The notes: generated by a model not told the origin, from the letters alone. Counted from the first letter of the stretch, positions 17,045 through 27,555 are shown. The stretch: DNA of 64,000 bases from Sphingobacterium spiritivorum (GCF_016724845.1 NZ_CP068082.1:372001-436000), one strand, 5' to 3'. Numbers and translations: made by a program.

Positions 17045-18058
17045 TTAGAAGAATCTTGGGCTTAAGTACTGACTTGCTGCTTTGCGCCCAAATGTCAGTC
17101 CAAGCGTAATCTCATGTGATCCGTTCTGCAGACCGCTCATTCGATTGATCATCATGTCATAGGAATAGCCTATACGCAGTTTTTCTGTTGCATAGAACTG
17201 TGCGATTCCTGTTATTGCATTTGTAGCACTCAGTTTATCTATTGACTTATCCTGATATGTCCGGTTAAAGATCTTCGCTCTGGTACGATACCCTGCTCCT
17301 ATCCAGAATTTGCTATTGAATACAAACATGGCATTTACATCTAATGAAGTCGGTCCTTTAAAATCTTCCTTCACCAGAATACTAGGTCTCAGGTGAACAC
17401 CTCTGTCTAATTCAAACAAAGCTCCCGCAATGAAGTATCCACTTACAGTACGGTACAGGTTCTCAGATGTGGTACTGTTAAAACGATAGTCTGATCCGGA
17501 ATTAGTGCCGTTGAAAAGATCCTGTACAGAGACACCTGCATACCATCTCGGATTATAGTAATATACACCTAAACGAATGTCCGGAGCCCAGTCGGATATT
17601 TTTCCGCGCGGGATCACCTGATCATTATAATCATTCGGATCCAGCTTATTTCCATCCAGACTGTACTGTGTCACACCTCCTGCTATACCCAGACTCAGCC
17701 GTTGTGTATCTTCATCATCCAATTGCAATCTGAAAGCATAATTTGCATAGATAGCCGTGGCGGATTGTGCCCCCAATTTATCTGAAGTTACATTCAACCC
17801 CACACCATGCCGTTTGGATTGTGCATCCAACACTCCATCTATAGAAACAGTTCCTGTCTTCGGAGCTCCTTCCCAGCCTGTCCACTGACTGCGCAGTCCT
17901 ACCTGAGCAAACCACTCTTCCTTGTACCCTGCATAGGCAGGATTGACACTCATCGAGTTAAATATATATTGCGTGAACTGTATGCTCTGCTGGGCACTGA
18001 CTTTTGTCAGTCCCAACAGGCTTATTATAGTAATCACTGCATATTTTCCGTATTTCAT
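17045..18058 (-). CDS. PorP/SprF-family T9SS outer-membrane protein, cassette A
   Basis: A 337-residue outer-membrane beta-barrel. In gliding bacteria SprF-type proteins are needed for secretion of cargo with CHU_C (type-B) C-terminal domains such as SprB. The signal peptide ends at KVSAQQ, followed by the family's N-terminal signature QFTQYIFNSMSVNPAYAGYK, alternating amphipathic strands, and a C-terminal aromatic residue (PRFF). It lies 29 nt downstream of the 3155-residue adhesin and 27 nt upstream of the PorE-like gene, so all three are one operon. By eye it is roughly 85% identical to the barrel at 36831-37844; differences concentrate in loops (for example SKRHG flanks, YNDQVIPRG against PNDPIIPDG). 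Inferred to be the dedicated partner of adhesin A. Confidence 0.93.
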   Translation of the reverse strand: MKYGKYAVITIISLLGLTKVSAQQSIQFTQYIFNSMSVNPAYAGYKEEWFAQVGLRSQWTGWEGAPKTGTVSIDGVLDAQSKRHGVGLNVTSDKLGAQSATAIYANYAFRLQLDDEDTQRLSLGIAGGVTQYSLDGNKLDPNDYNDQVIPRGKISDWAPDIRLGVYYYNPRWYAGVSVQDLFNGTNSGSDYRFNSTTSENLYRTVSGYFIAGALFELDRGVHLRPSILVKEDFKGPTSLDVNAMFVFNSKFWIGAGYRTRAKIFNRTYQDKSIDKLSATNAITGIAQFYATEKLRIGYSYDMMINRMSGLQNGSHEITLGLTFGRKAASQYLSPRFF

Positions 18059-18087
18059 TTTGTATTGCTGTATAATGAATGATTCGA

Positions 18088-21000
18088 TTAATTACGTTTG
18101 ATCAGTACCCAACCTTTATGGAGTTGTTTTGTACTTCCTTTGTGTGTCTCAATGATGTAATAGTAAGTTCCTTCATTAAGGCCTTCTCCTACCCAATTGT
18201 TGTCGTATCGGCTATTTCTGTAGACTTCATTACCCCATCTGTTGATAATAGTCATCTCGACACGATCAAATCGTTCTATTCCTTCAATCTCAAATTTATC
18301 ATTCTGACCATCTCCGTTTGGCGTAAATACATTCGGAATATGCAATGGTAACGGTGATACAGTTACACTGTACTGTCCGCTTGCATCCACGACATTTCCT
18401 TTTCCGTCTTTCGCTTTCACAAAGGCTGTATTTTCAATCTCAGCCAAATCAAAATCTGGTTGTATAACGACATATTCCGTAGTAAATACTTCTTTCTGAC
18501 CCGGTGTCAGCTGAGTAATTGTTTTAGACAGTTTGGTCAACGGATCGGTTACTTCAATATCATACAGAATTTTATTTCCGGTATTTTCTACAGTGATGGT
18601 ATACACAATCTTATCACCTCTTTCTTTGACCTCTTTACGATCCCCTGTTTTGACAACAGTAAGACCTGCCAGATTATCTACCGGTGTTTCTATTTTCACC
18701 TCAGGCTGATAAGGTTTTCCATCCGGATCCTGTGCATTTACTTTAGCCGAATTGACAAGAACACCGTTTTCTATTTCATTCTGGGTTATCTTATGGGTCA
18801 GACTGAAACTTCTGCTCGCTCCTACTGCAAGTACAGGTATTTTCTCTGTCCAGGCAGGGAACATCACATCTGTCAATACTAGATTATTAAATTCTACTCC
18901 TCCGGTATTTTTGACTGTAATGGTGTACGTAATTTCTTCACCAGCTGCTTTAACTCTTGATCTGTCTGCAACTTTCAGAATCTCAAGCTTAGGCTCTACT
19001 ACTGTAATTCTGACTACTGTATTACTACAGTTTGTCGGATTCAATACTTCACAGATTGTGTACGGATATTCATAGTTACCTGCCGGTGTTTCCGGTGATA
19101 CTGTAATCGTTCCGTCAGGATTCATTGTGATTCCTTTGTTTGGTGATGTACCCGGTGTCAGTTTTACTTCAGCTGGTACTACCGGCTTACCGTTTAACTG
19201 ATCGTTATCCAATACACTAGGAATTGTTTTTCCATTTTTACCATTTACAGGGACAGGTGTATCGGTGTTAGCTTTGATAGGTGCTGCTTCTATTACTACC
19301 GTTACTTTTGCATCACTGCAATTAGTTGGATTCAATACTTCACAGATTGTGTACGGATATTCGTAGCTTCCTGCAGGTGTTTCCGGGCTTATCGTGATCG
19401 TTCCGTCAGGATTCATTGTGATTCCTTTGATTGGCGATGTTCCCGGTGTTAGTTTTACTTCTGCCGGTACAACAGGTTTGCCGTTCAACTGATCGTTATC
19501 TAACACACTTGTTGTACTGCCACCATCTTTTCCGTTGATAGCCGGTGGCGTATCGTTATTGGCTTTGATTGGCGCTGCTTCTACAACTACCGTTACTTTT
19601 GCATCACTGCAATTAGTTGGATTCAATACTTCACAGATTGTGTATGGATATTCGTAGCTTCCTGCAGGTGTTTCCGGTGATACTGTGATCGTTCCGTCAG
19701 GATTCATTGTGATTCCTTTGTTCGGTGATGTTCCCGGTGTTAGTTTAACTTCTGCCGGTACAACAGGTTTGCCGTTCAGCTGATCGTTATCTAACACGCT
19801 TGTTGTACTGCCACCATCTTTTCCGTTGATAGCCGGTGGCGTATCGTTATTGGCTTTGATTGGCGCTGCTTCTACAACTACCGTTGCTTTAGCATCACTG
19901 CAATTAGTTGGATTCAATACTTCACAGATTGTGTACGGATATTCGTAGCTTCCTGCAGGTATTTCCGGTGATACTGTGATCGTTCCGTCAGGATTCATTG
20001 TGATTCCTTTGTTCGGTGATGTTCCCGGTGTTAGTTTTACTTCTGCCGGTACAACAGGTTTGCCGTTCAGCTGATCGTTATCTAACACACTTGTTGTACT
20101 GCCACCATCTTTTCCGTTGATAGCCGGTGGCGTATCGTTATTGGCTTTGATTGGCGCTGCTTCTACAACTACCGTTGCTTTAGCATCGCTGCAGTTTGCT
20201 GGGTTCAGCACTTCACAGATAGTGTACGGATATTCGTAGCTTCCTGCAGGTGTTTCCGGTGATACTGTGATCGTTCCATCAGGATTCATTGTGATTCCTT
20301 TGTTCGGTGATGTTCCCGGAGTCAGTTTTACTTCTGCCGGTACAACAGGTTTGCCGTTCAGCTGATCATTATCTAACACACTTGTTGTACTGCCACCATC
20401 TTTTCCGTTGATAGCCGGTGGCGTATCGTTATTGGCTTTGATTGGCGCTGCTTCTACAACTACCGTTACTTTTGCATCACTGCAGTTTGCAGGGTTCAGT
20501 ACTTCACAGATGCTGTATGGATATTCGTAGCTTCCTGCAGGTGTTTCCGGTGATACTGTGATCGTTCCGTCAGGATTCATTGTGATTCCTTTGTTCGGTG
20601 ATGTTCCCGGTGTTAGTTTTACTTCTGCCGGTACAACAGGTTTGCCGTTCAGCTGATCGTTATCTAACACACTTGTTGTACTGCCACCATCTTTTCCGTT
20701 GATAGCCGGTGGCGTATCGTTATTGGCTTTGATTGGCGCTGCTTCTACAACTACCGTTGCTTTAGCATCGCTGCAGTTTGCTGGGTTCAGCACTTCACAG
20801 ATAGTGTACGGATATTCGTAGCTTCCTGCAGGTGTTTCCGGGGATACTGTGATCGTTCCGTCAGGATTCATTATGATTCCTTTGTTCGGTGATGTTCCCG
20901 GTGTTAGTTTTACTTCTGCCGGTACAACAGGTTTGCCGTTCAGCTGATCGTTATCTAACACACTTGTTGTACTGCCACCATCTTTTCCGTTGATAGCCGG

Positions 21001-24000
21001 TGGCGTATCGTTATTGGCTTTGATCTCTTTCCATGGAAGAGGTGTAACTGTACATGTTTTACAATTCGGGTCAACAGGATCTTTCGGTTGTGTCGGATTA
21101 CCGCTCTTCGATTCTCCTGTTACAGGATTATTCTTAGGATCATTTCCAACAGCTACCGCTATATTTGATACATAACCCTGCAACATATCTGCTGCTGTTA
21201 TAGTATGATAAGCTTTAAATGTTTCAGATTGTCCTACCTTTAATTCGGCAATTGTACCAATGTTTTTAATGTCTGCATTAGCATCGGTAACGTTTACATT
21301 CTTTAATGTGACATTACCTGTATTTGTGACCACTATATCATATTCTATTTTCTCACCTGCATATCTGAATTGTTGAGAAAGATTAGCGGTTTTCATTACA
21401 GTAATTTCACCTTTTCTGTCAAGAGGTGTAATGGTACAGGTTAAACAGCCCGGATCAACTCCCGGATCCGTATTTATCGGATTCGGATCTTTTGAAGTAA
21501 CAGATACATGATCTCCGTCCGGATCTTTTCCTGCGGCTGTTGCCAGATTATAAACACCACCTCTATCGATATCTTCTTGTTTTATGATATATTCTGCATA
21601 GAATGTTGTTTCATCCGAACTTCCCGGAGCCAGATCAACAGGTCCTCCTGTTACGGTTACTTTAGGATCGCTGATTGTGATTCCTTTAACGGTAACGTTA
21701 CCGTTGTTAATAACTTCAAACCGGTACTTAATCACATCTCCCACATTGGTAGACCCATTATTATCCGTATCTACGTAAGTACCTGTTTTGTGTAATACCA
21801 ATGAAGGTTGTTTTGGTAAAACTGTTACAGTTGGTATGTTATTATCAACTGCCGTACCCGAAATATCTGTTACATCTCTGCCTGTAGGATCTGCTCCTTT
21901 AGCTAAAGCTGTATTGGTTATACTTCCGGCGTCTACATCGGCCTGTGTAAGTGTGTATGTACCTGTTACTGTTCCCGTTTCTCCAGGATTTAACAGTGAC
22001 GGTACAACAGGTAAATTGACAATATTTAATTTAGAGTCATTGATTACAATATTATTTACAACTGTTCCTCCATTATTGAAAACCTTAAAGGTGTATGTAA
22101 CTGTCTCTCCCTTCTGAACAATCTGATCTCCGTTTTCATCATTTAAAACTGACTCTTTCACCAATGCAAGAGAAGGAACTTTTACTTCTACTTCTGGAGT
22201 GACCGGAACAGTAGGATCAATTGGATCTGTTACGATCGCTGTATTCTTAATAGCTGTTGTTCCTGCTGTAAGGTTGGCTTTGACGGTAGCTCTGAAGCTT
22301 AGGGTCAATGTACCATTGGCAGGGACGGTCAGGTTTGTCCAGTTGATCGTGTTACCTGTCAACTGACCATTGTTGGATATAGCTGTAGGTGTATTTAGCT
22401 CGGCTGCTAGCGCATCACTTACGGTAACGCCACTCTTCGCAGTACCATAACTGTTGGTCAGTACGATGCGGTATTCCAGTTCATCGCCGGATTTTACACT
22501 GGCCGGATTGCCTACGATACTTTTCACGGAAGTGATCTTTCCTTCTGTCGGCACTTCTACTTCTGGAGTGACCGGAACTGTAGGATCAATTGGATCTGTT
22601 ACTATCGCTGTATTCTTAATAGAAACTGTACCTGCTGCAAGGTTGGCTTTGACCGTAGCCTTGAAGCTTAGGGTCAATGTACCATTGGCAGGGACTGTCA
22701 GGTTTGTCCAGTTAATCGTGTTATTTGTCAACTGACCATTGTTGGATATAGCTGTAGGTGTATTTAGCTCGGCTGCTAGCGCATCACTGACGGTCACGCC
22801 ACTCTTCGCAGTACCATAACTGTTGGTCAGTACGATGCGGTATTCCAGTTCATCGCCGGATTTTACACTGGCCGGATTGCCTACGATGCTTTTCACGGAA
22901 GTGATCTTTCCTTCTGTAGGTACTTCTACTTCTGGAGTGACCGGAACTGTAGGATCAATTGGATCTGTTACGATTGCTGTATTCTTAATAGCTGTTGTTC
23001 CTGCTGTAAGGTTGGCTTTGACCGTAGCCTTGAAGCTTAGGGTCAATGTGCCATTGGCAGGAACGGTCAGGTTTGTCCAGTTGATTGTGTTACCTGTCAA
23101 CTGACCATTGTTGGATATAGCTGTAGGTGTATTCAGCTCGGCTGCTAGCGCATCACTTACGGTCACGCCAGTCTTCGCAGTACCATAGCTGTTGGTCAGT
23201 ACGATGCGGTATTCCAGTTCATCACCTGATTTTACACTGGTCGGATTGCCTACGATGCTTTTCACGGAAGTGATCTTCCCTTCTGTCGGCACTTCTACTT
23301 CTGGAGTGACCGGAACTGTAGGATCAATTGGATCTGTTACGATCGCTGTATTCTTGATAGCTATTGTTCCTGTTGCAAGGTTGGCTTTGACCGTAGCCTT
23401 GAAGCTTAGGGTCAATGTGCCATTGGCAGGAACGGTCAGGTTTGTCCAGTTGATTGTGTTACCTGTCAACTGACCATTGTTGGATATAGCTGTAGGTGTA
23501 TTCAGCTCCGCTGCAAGCGCATCACTTACGGTCACGCCAGTTTTGGCTTTACCGTAACTGTTAGTCAGTACGATGCGGTATTCCAGTTCATCACCTGATT
23601 TTACACTGGCCGGATTGCCGACGATGCTTTTCACGGAAGTGATCTTCCCTTCTGTAGGTACTTCTACTTCTGGAGTGACCGGAACTGTAGGATCGATAGG
23701 ATCTGTTACGATCGCTGTATTCTTAATAGAAACTGTACCTGCTGCAAGGTTGGCTTTGACCGTAGCCTTGAAGCTTAGGGTCAATGTACCATTGGCTGGA
23801 ACAGTCAGGTTTGTCCAGTTGATGGTATTGCCACTCAGCACTCCGCTGTTGGATATAGCTGTAGGTGTATTCAGCTCGGCTGCTAGCGCATCACTTACGG
23901 TCACACCAGTCTTCGCAGTACCATAGCTGTTGGTCAGTACGATGCGGTATTCCAGTTCATCGCCGGATTTTACACTGGCCGGATTGCCGACGATGCTTTT

Positions 24001-27000
24001 CACGGAAGTGATCTTCCCTTCTGTAGGTACTTCTACTTCTGGAGTGACCGGAACGGTAGGATCGATAGGATCTGTTACGATCGCTGTATTCTTAATAGAA
24101 ACTGTACCTGCTGCAAGGTTGGCTTTGACCGTAGCCTTGAAGCTTAGGGTCAATGTGCCATTGGCAGGAACGGTCAGGTTTGTCCAGTTGATTGTGTTAC
24201 CTGTCAACTGACCATTGTTGGATATAGCTGTAGGTGTATTCAGCTCCGCTGCTAGCGCATCACTGACGGTCACGCCAGTTTTGGCTGTACCGTAACTGTT
24301 AGTCAGTACGATGCGGTATTCCAGTTCATCACCTGATTTTACACTGGCCGGATTACCGACGATACTTTTCACGGAAGTGATCTTCCCTTCTGTAGGTACT
24401 TCTACTTCTGGAGTGACCGGAACGGTAGGATCAATTGGATCTGTTACGATCGCTGTATTCTTAATAGCTGTTGTTCCTGTTGCAAGGTTGGCTTTGACCG
24501 TAGCCTTGAAGCTTAAAGTTAATGTGCCATTGGCTGGAACGGTCAGGTTTGTCCAGTTGATGGTATTGCCACTCAGCACTCCGCTGTTGGATATAGCTGT
24601 AGGTGTATTCAGCTCGGCTGCTAGCGCATCACTGACGGTCACACCAGTTTTGGCTGTACCGTAACTGTTAGTCAGTACGATGCGGTATTCCAGTTCATCA
24701 CCTGATTTTACACTGGTCGGATTACCGACGATGCTTTTTACGGAAGTGATCTTCCCTTCTGTAGGTACTTCTACTTCTGGAGTGACCGGAACTGTAGGAT
24801 CAATTGGATCTGTTACGATTGCTGTATTCTTAATAGCTGTTGTTCCTGTTGCAAGGTTGGCTTTGACGGTAGCTTTGAAGCTTAAAGTTAATGTGCCATT
24901 GGCAGGGACGGTCAGGTTTGTCCAGTTGATTGTGTTACCTGTCAACTGACCATTGTTGGATATAGCTGTAGGTGTATTTAGCTCGGCTGCTAGCGCATCA
25001 CTTACGGTAACGCCACTCTTCGCAGTACCATAACTGTTGGTCAGTACGATGCGGTATTCCAGTTCATCGCCGGATTTTACACTGGCCGGATTGCCTACGA
25101 TGCTTTTCACGGAAGTGATCTTCCCTTCTGTAGGTACTTCTACTTCTGGAGTGACCGGAACAGTAGGGTCAATTGGATCTGTTACTATCGCTGTATTCTT
25201 AATAGCTGTTGTTCCTGCTGTAAGGTTGGCATCAACAATAACATTAAAGCTTAATGTCAATTCTGAATTACCTGCTACGGTAAGATTAGACCAGGTAATT
25301 GTTCTGTTCGTTGGATTATATGTCCCGCCATTGGTAATCGCTGAAATCTGCGATAATCCGGCAGGTATAACGTCAGATACCTGCACCGGAGTTTTTGCAA
25401 CCGTATTACTGTTTTTGATTTTGATCTGGTAGGTAATAGCTTGTCCGGGTTTTAAGGTTGCAGGATTACCCACGATAGATTTTGTCGCAGTCAACAAATC
25501 AATCAACGTTACTGTTGTATTATTTTTTATATTATTACATCCTGCTCCGGCTACTCCATTACCACATTCAAAATACGGATCTGTGGGAGGAGTATTGATA
25601 TCCGGGTTTGTGGCGTCCGGATCTGTCACGTCATTAGGGCGCATGATCGTTGCGTCTACTGTTATAGGACCAAAAGGTGCAGTACTGGTCGGTTTTACCT
25701 TAATTTCGTAGGTGATAGAACAGCCATTCGGCATATTAAGTGCCGAATTAAATTTATTTGATGTTATGGATGGACTTATTTCCCCACCTCCTGCGCATAC
25801 AGTTTTTGGTGTTGCACTTGTAATCTCGTAGCCTGTAGGTGCATTAAATGAAAAAGGAGCACCCTCTACATCACTTGGTCCGTCATTTTTTACAATTACA
25901 GTGTATACGATTTCATCACCAACTTTGACTACTCCGTTGGAAGTGCTTACACTTTCAATCTTGAGATCGGCTACCTTAACCGATATTTGTGTTTGTAATG
26001 TTTCTACCGGGCCTAAAATAAATGTCCATGTGTCCATCGCCTTAACATCTCCAAATGTTCCGCTAGTAGCGGTTGTATTAGCGCCCCACTTATGTCCATT
26101 TGCGTTAGTGCCAGAACTCGGAGTACCATTCGGTAGTACAAAATGACTTGCATTTTTTGGTGATGAGTTTGTTCCTGAACTGGTATTTGGTATATCTGTA
26201 TCATCCCAATACACAATATTTGACTCTACGGATGACAGATTATCATTAAGCAATTCCAGAATAATACCATTCGGATTGATCTCCATATCTAAGTATGGGA
26301 AATGTACTTCTGCCCCCTGAAGCTGAACACTGATTTTAGCAGGTACATTACCTTGTGGTAATGGATTTCCTGCACCATCTTTTCCATCCCAAAGAATATT
26401 ATTGATACCAGCCAATGCTATGCCTGTTAACGTTCGGGCAGGAAAATTCACTCCACCGTTAGATTCAATTACAATTTTATATTGTCCGGTATTTCCAGTT
26501 TCAAAGGAAATTTTACCCCCCTTATTACTAACCTGTCCATTTGTTCCGTCTACACCGATCACTTTCAATTGTTCGACTTTAGGGACAATTCTGTTATTTT
26601 TTAACCAGGTAGTATTTCCGGGTACAGCTCCATTGGCCGAACTTGGCAAATCGTTTGCAGGAAGGGTGTAGAATATCTTGTGTGTAACTTCGGATCCGGC
26701 ATCTGCCGTACGAGGATCATGTACTCTGCCCGAGAGGTTAGATAAATCCATACTCTTGTAAAGCGGGGTATTATCTGTGGTAGATTTGAAGAATCCTTTA
26801 TTATTTACAAAGAACGTAAAAGAGATACCGTTATTTCCATTATTATCCACATTGTAGACATATCCGTCTTTTGTTAATATCTTGAATTTACCATAGAACC
26901 CACCAATATTCGAAAAACCGGAAGTTATTGTATAAATGTCCATATTAAGGACATTCATATATACCCGTCCTTTAATCCAGCCTGTTTTGGCGACATTGGC

Positions 27001-27555
27001 TACAGAGACATCCCAGGCGGGAATATATACAGAATTTGTTGCCTGCGTCCAGTTGCCATTTCCTGAAATATTGTCCCGGCCACCACTACCTGTACCATTG
27101 CCATGAGGAAGGAATTCGACCTTATAAATACCCTCCTGTACTACGGTATGATAAATTGCAGTATAAGCATTAGCAGGAGACGTCTGTCCCGGCAATCTCG
27201 GACCTTCAAGTTCGGCAGTTCGATTGGCGATATTTCCTGCGTTATTACCTATAGTCAGTGACAATTCGGTTCCGCTGGGATTATACAATTTGATTTGCGT
27301 GTTAGTTCCACTTTGAGCACTTGATGCTAATGCTATCGTTTCACCTACTTTTGCGTAGACATAATGTGTACCATTTGTGGGAAATGGATAAGCACTCGCA
27401 TTTACAGTCATACTGGAACGCAAAGAAGCTCTTCCCCCACTTACTCCGCTCGGATATAAATCTCTGGAACCATCCGCATATGTATTCAATCCCAGGCAAA
27501 GGGATATAAATAGCAGTACGATGTAAACAATACAATTTTTGTTAAAATTTTGCAT
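18088..27555 (-). CDS. Giant T9SS type-B repeat adhesin A (3155 residues)
   Basis: Secreted surface fibre. Signal peptide 1 to about 27 (GLNTYADGSRDLYP). Residues 28 to about 540 form a head domain shared with the protein at 10319-13936. A first DUF11-type domain (NNGPSDVEGA) and a divergent one (about 690-806) lead into eight near-identical 123-residue DUF11 repeats (about 807-1790). Three further DUF11 domains follow, then seven 97-residue VLDNDQLNG repeats with DxDGT-like calcium-binding style loops (about 2178-2856), two more DUF11 domains, and the CHU_C sorting domain (about 3070-3155, HIPNVFTPNGDGQND ... NRWGNEVYRN ... LIKRN). It is the first gene of operon A, followed by the PorP-like and PorE-like genes. 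Function as adhesin or motility fibre is inferred from architecture; no ligand-binding domain is recognised. Confidence 0.92.
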   Translation of the reverse strand: MQNFNKNCIVYIVLLFISLCLGLNTYADGSRDLYPSGVSGGRASLRSSMTVNASAYPFPTNGTHYVYAKVGETIALASSAQSGTNTQIKLYNPSGTELSLTIGNNAGNIANRTAELEGPRLPGQTSPANAYTAIYHTVVQEGIYKVEFLPHGNGTGSGGRDNISGNGNWTQATNSVYIPAWDVSVANVAKTGWIKGRVYMNVLNMDIYTITSGFSNIGGFYGKFKILTKDGYVYNVDNNGNNGISFTFFVNNKGFFKSTTDNTPLYKSMDLSNLSGRVHDPRTADAGSEVTHKIFYTLPANDLPSSANGAVPGNTTWLKNNRIVPKVEQLKVIGVDGTNGQVSNKGGKISFETGNTGQYKIVIESNGGVNFPARTLTGIALAGINNILWDGKDGAGNPLPQGNVPAKISVQLQGAEVHFPYLDMEINPNGIILELLNDNLSSVESNIVYWDDTDIPNTSSGTNSSPKNASHFVLPNGTPSSGTNANGHKWGANTTATSGTFGDVKAMDTWTFILGPVETLQTQISVKVADLKIESVSTSNGVVKVGDEIVYTVIVKNDGPSDVEGAPFSFNAPTGYEITSATPKTVCAGGGEISPSITSNKFNSALNMPNGCSITYEIKVKPTSTAPFGPITVDATIMRPNDVTDPDATNPDINTPPTDPYFECGNGVAGAGCNNIKNNTTVTLIDLLTATKSIVGNPATLKPGQAITYQIKIKNSNTVAKTPVQVSDVIPAGLSQISAITNGGTYNPTNRTITWSNLTVAGNSELTLSFNVIVDANLTAGTTAIKNTAIVTDPIDPTVPVTPEVEVPTEGKITSVKSIVGNPASVKSGDELEYRIVLTNSYGTAKSGVTVSDALAAELNTPTAISNNGQLTGNTINWTNLTVPANGTLTLSFKATVKANLATGTTAIKNTAIVTDPIDPTVPVTPEVEVPTEGKITSVKSIVGNPTSVKSGDELEYRIVLTNSYGTAKTGVTVSDALAAELNTPTAISNSGVLSGNTINWTNLTVPANGTLTLSFKATVKANLATGTTAIKNTAIVTDPIDPTVPVTPEVEVPTEGKITSVKSIVGNPASVKSGDELEYRIVLTNSYGTAKTGVTVSDALAAELNTPTAISNNGQLTGNTINWTNLTVPANGTLTLSFKATVKANLAAGTVSIKNTAIVTDPIDPTVPVTPEVEVPTEGKITSVKSIVGNPASVKSGDELEYRIVLTNSYGTAKTGVTVSDALAAELNTPTAISNSGVLSGNTINWTNLTVPANGTLTLSFKATVKANLAAGTVSIKNTAIVTDPIDPTVPVTPEVEVPTEGKITSVKSIVGNPASVKSGDELEYRIVLTNSYGKAKTGVTVSDALAAELNTPTAISNNGQLTGNTINWTNLTVPANGTLTLSFKATVKANLATGTIAIKNTAIVTDPIDPTVPVTPEVEVPTEGKITSVKSIVGNPTSVKSGDELEYRIVLTNSYGTAKTGVTVSDALAAELNTPTAISNNGQLTGNTINWTNLTVPANGTLTLSFKATVKANLTAGTTAIKNTAIVTDPIDPTVPVTPEVEVPTEGKITSVKSIVGNPASVKSGDELEYRIVLTNSYGTAKSGVTVSDALAAELNTPTAISNNGQLTNNTINWTNLTVPANGTLTLSFKATVKANLAAGTVSIKNTAIVTDPIDPTVPVTPEVEVPTEGKITSVKSIVGNPASVKSGDELEYRIVLTNSYGTAKSGVTVSDALAAELNTPTAISNNGQLTGNTINWTNLTVPANGTLTLSFRATVKANLTAGTTAIKNTAIVTDPIDPTVPVTPEVEVKVPSLALVKESVLNDENGDQIVQKGETVTYTFKVFNNGGTVVNNIVINDSKLNIVNLPVVPSLLNPGETGTVTGTYTLTQADVDAGSITNTALAKGADPTGRDVTDISGTAVDNNIPTVTVLPKQPSLVLHKTGTYVDTDNNGSTNVGDVIKYRFEVINNGNVTVKGITISDPKVTVTGGPVDLAPGSSDETTFYAEYIIKQEDIDRGGVYNLATAAGKDPDGDHVSVTSKDPNPINTDPGVDPGCLTCTITPLDRKGEITVMKTANLSQQFRYAGEKIEYDIVVTNTGNVTLKNVNVTDANADIKNIGTIAELKVGQSETFKAYHTITAADMLQGYVSNIAVAVGNDPKNNPVTGESKSGNPTQPKDPVDPNCKTCTVTPLPWKEIKANNDTPPAINGKDGGSTTSVLDNDQLNGKPVVPAEVKLTPGTSPNKGIIMNPDGTITVSPETPAGSYEYPYTICEVLNPANCSDAKATVVVEAAPIKANNDTPPAINGKDGGSTTSVLDNDQLNGKPVVPAEVKLTPGTSPNKGITMNPDGTITVSPETPAGSYEYPYSICEVLNPANCSDAKVTVVVEAAPIKANNDTPPAINGKDGGSTTSVLDNDQLNGKPVVPAEVKLTPGTSPNKGITMNPDGTITVSPETPAGSYEYPYTICEVLNPANCSDAKATVVVEAAPIKANNDTPPAINGKDGGSTTSVLDNDQLNGKPVVPAEVKLTPGTSPNKGITMNPDGTITVSPEIPAGSYEYPYTICEVLNPTNCSDAKATVVVEAAPIKANNDTPPAINGKDGGSTTSVLDNDQLNGKPVVPAEVKLTPGTSPNKGITMNPDGTITVSPETPAGSYEYPYTICEVLNPTNCSDAKVTVVVEAAPIKANNDTPPAINGKDGGSTTSVLDNDQLNGKPVVPAEVKLTPGTSPIKGITMNPDGTITISPETPAGSYEYPYTICEVLNPTNCSDAKVTVVIEAAPIKANTDTPVPVNGKNGKTIPSVLDNDQLNGKPVVPAEVKLTPGTSPNKGITMNPDGTITVSPETPAGNYEYPYTICEVLNPTNCSNTVVRITVVEPKLEILKVADRSRVKAAGEEITYTITVKNTGGVEFNNLVLTDVMFPAWTEKIPVLAVGASRSFSLTHKITQNEIENGVLVNSAKVNAQDPDGKPYQPEVKIETPVDNLAGLTVVKTGDRKEVKERGDKIVYTITVENTGNKILYDIEVTDPLTKLSKTITQLTPGQKEVFTTEYVVIQPDFDLAEIENTAFVKAKDGKGNVVDASGQYSVTVSPLPLHIPNVFTPNGDGQNDKFEIEGIERFDRVEMTIINRWGNEVYRNSRYDNNWVGEGLNEGTYYYIIETHKGSTKQLHKGWVLIKRN
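18990..21024 (-). repeat. Seven tandem 291-bp repeats inside adhesin A
   Basis: The unit begins with IKANNDTPPAINGKDGG and contains VLDNDQLNGKPVVPAEVKL and CEVLNPxNCSDAK; each is 97 residues. The repeat phase is exact: the codons for the initial IK recur every 291 bp from 21024. Six units are nearly identical; the seventh (nearest the 3' end) is diverged (NTDTPVPVNGKNG). Confidence 0.9.
22186..25137 (-). repeat. Eight tandem 369-bp DUF11 repeats inside adhesin A
   Basis: Each 123-residue unit begins EGKITSVKSIVGNP and ends IDPTVPVTPEVEVPT. Units are nearly identical at DNA level including synonymous positions and differ only by a few swapped variants (PAS/PTS, AKSG/AKTG, NNGQLTG/NSGVLSG, ATGTTAI/AAGTVSI) that recur in a mosaic pattern. 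Confidence 0.93.

Noticed and set aside
22186..25137. Regular direct repeats that might look like a CRISPR or satellite array
   Set aside because: The period is a multiple of three, the units are translated without interruption, and both unit ends and contents are coding DUF11 domains; there are no spacers.
22454..25432. Series of plus-strand frames of about 93-131 codons spaced by 369 bp
   Set aside because: They are antisense shadows of the DUF11 repeats, identical to each other only because the coding repeats are.
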